Below, piece after piece: positions 63,002-64,000 of a stretch of DNA of 64,000 bases. The notes below the pieces were generated by a model, which was not told where the DNA came from, made no database searches, and saw only the letters and a list, made by a program, of their open reading frames with translations. A program made the translations under genes and the position numbers. The number at the start of each line of letters is the position of its first letter. Position 1 is the stretch's first letter. Origin of the DNA: Polyangiaceae bacterium (GTDB lineage: Bacteria > Myxococcota_A > Polyangia > Polyangiales > Polyangiaceae); NCBI GenBank assembly GCA_020633235.1, contig JACKEA010000001.1, forward strand, positions 1,860,001 through 1,924,000, written 5' to 3'.

Positions 63002-64000
63002 ATGGCTGAGCTGGGTCCGATCGCGTGGGTACGCGCCCAGGGCGCTCGACGGGTGCTGTGGGTGGTGCGCGCGATTCCGGCGCTTGGGCATCGCTTGGCA
63101 AGCACCCGCCGGCAAGAAGCGGACGGCCGTGTCCTCGATCGGGACACCGCCGTGGTGCTGGCGATCGACGAATTGGTGAACGGACCGCCCGCCAAGGACG
63201 TGGCGGTGGACGTCGCTCGCGCTCGGCTCTTGGAGGAGGTCCGCTCCGTGGACGGGCCACCGGCGGGTGGCGTGGAGGTGGACGAGCGAGAGGTGCAGGG
63301 CGAGGGCACCGTGCTCCGGGGGCGGCTATACGCTCCGGAAGGGCTCGCCGCGCCGTCGCCGGGGATCGCGTTCTTGCATGGTGGCGGCTGGGTGGTCGGA
63401 GATCTCGACAGCCACGACACGCTCTGTCGTCGCCTGGCGCGGGACGCGCGCTGTCGGGTGCTCTCCATCGACTATCGCCTCGCTCCCGAGCATCGCTTTC
63501 CGACGCCCGTACGCGACGCCGTTGCGGCAGTGCGCTGGGTGCTGGCCCACGCCGAGGAGCTGGGCATGGCGCCAGAGCGCATCGCGGTGGCCGGGGACAG
63601 CGCAGGCGGCAATCTGTCCGCCGTCGTGGCGCGGCATCTGCGGCGCGACGAGCGAAAGCCCGCCCTGCAGGTCTTGATCTACCCGGCGACGGACGCGACG
63701 CGCTCCTTGCCGAGTCACCAGAGCGTGGGGCAGGGGTACTTCTTGGACGAGGACGCCATCAACTGGTACCTCGACCACTATCGCGACGAGAGCGTGGACG
63801 ATCGGGATCCGGATCTCTCACCGCTGTGGGCCGCCGACGTGACGGGAGTGGCCCCCGCGGTGATCGTCACGGCTGGCTTCGACCCGCTGCGAGACGAGGG
63901 CGAGGCCTACAGGAAGAAGCTCGAGGACGCCGGAGTGGCGGTGGTCTATCGGGAGCACCCGTCGCTGATTCATGGCTTCACCCTGATGACGGAAGCCGTG
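63002..64000 (+). CDS. HSL-family esterase/lipase (3' end beyond right edge)
   Basis: An alpha/beta-hydrolase of at least 333 residues. The oxyanion motif HGGGW and the nucleophile GDSAGG identify the hormone-sensitive-lipase group. The catalytic Asp is in DPLRDEG and the His in IHGF. The frame is open to the window edge, and only a short C-terminus is likely missing. Confidence 0.9.
   Translation, partial: MAELGPIAWVRAQGARRVLWVVRAIPALGHRLASTRRQEADGRVLDRDTAVVLAIDELVNGPPAKDVAVDVARARLLEEVRSVDGPPAGGVEVDEREVQGEGTVLRGRLYAPEGLAAPSPGIAFLHGGGWVVGDLDSHDTLCRRLARDARCRVLSIDYRLAPEHRFPTPVRDAVAAVRWVLAHAEELGMAPERIAVAGDSAGGNLSAVVARHLRRDERKPALQVLIYPATDATRSLPSHQSVGQGYFLDEDAINWYLDHYRDESVDDRDPDLSPLWAADVTGVAPAVIVTAGFDPLRDEGEAYRKKLEDAGVAVVYREHPSLIHGFTLMTEAV

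Overview
The window is GC-rich bacterial chromosome, most likely from a delta-type myxobacterium of the Polyangiales/Sorangiineae. The clues are Gly/Ser/Ala-rich lipoproteins with lipoboxes, a secreted trypsin-like protease ending in a MYXO-CTERM-like Cys-membrane-Arg tail, a Ser/Thr kinase beside a TPR/membrane protein, Cys-rich secreted proteins and many paralogous VOC/DGPF/ECF genes. I see no rRNA, tRNA, CRISPR array, insertion sequence or prophage. The taxonomy is inference, not a search result.

Layout. 1-5258: N2O-reduction genes on the minus strand (cytochrome c, nosZ, nosR running off the left edge) with an Rrf2-type regulator. 5403-11241: a benzoate-CoA-ligase-like enzyme with a coupled hydrolase, a GH16 lipoprotein, a methyltransferase, a Cys-rich lipoprotein and two convergent VOC genes. 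11357-15841: a NO module, with norR divergent from a YtfE/RIC-like hemerythrin gene and norB; three matching dyads and a -24/-12 promoter lie between them. 15938-22735: ECF42-DGPF pair, MYXO-CTERM-like protease, CarD-like protein, ArsR with an SRPBCC-VOC fusion and DGPF, two unknown overlapping genes. 22823-28808: LysR, ArsC/Spx-like, kptA with a HEAT-repeat gene, HxlR divergent from a molybdopterin oxidoreductase. 28842-31655: TacAT-like toxin-antitoxin, AraC, SDR. 31809-35406: carbamate kinase-ygeW-ygeY operon. 35658-50153: lipoproteins, DUF1641-SQR pair, Ser/Thr kinase and a patch of frameshifted and truncated genes, including a 2.4-kb segment bounded by a 151/155-bp direct repeat. 50150-57805: ManA-phosphohexomutase fusion, hybrid histidine kinase, M14 carboxypeptidase, VOC protein. 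57814-61743: arsenic genes (arsM-ECF divergent from arsR-arsD-arsA) with no visible efflux permease. 61943-64000: lipoprotein and two alpha/beta hydrolases, the last running off the right edge.

qNor (NO to N2O) and NosZ (N2O to N2), with NorR, a YtfE-like protein and an Fe-S Rrf2 regulator, suggest NO detoxification and partial denitrification.

The most unusual feature is a dispersed palindromic repeat, core TGTTGGTYCGSCGCG, found at 16 loci (5 complete palindromes, 11 single arms). It usually begins within about 10 bases of a stop codon. It has two arm types, one of which carries its own small hairpin. I do not recognise it as a named family.
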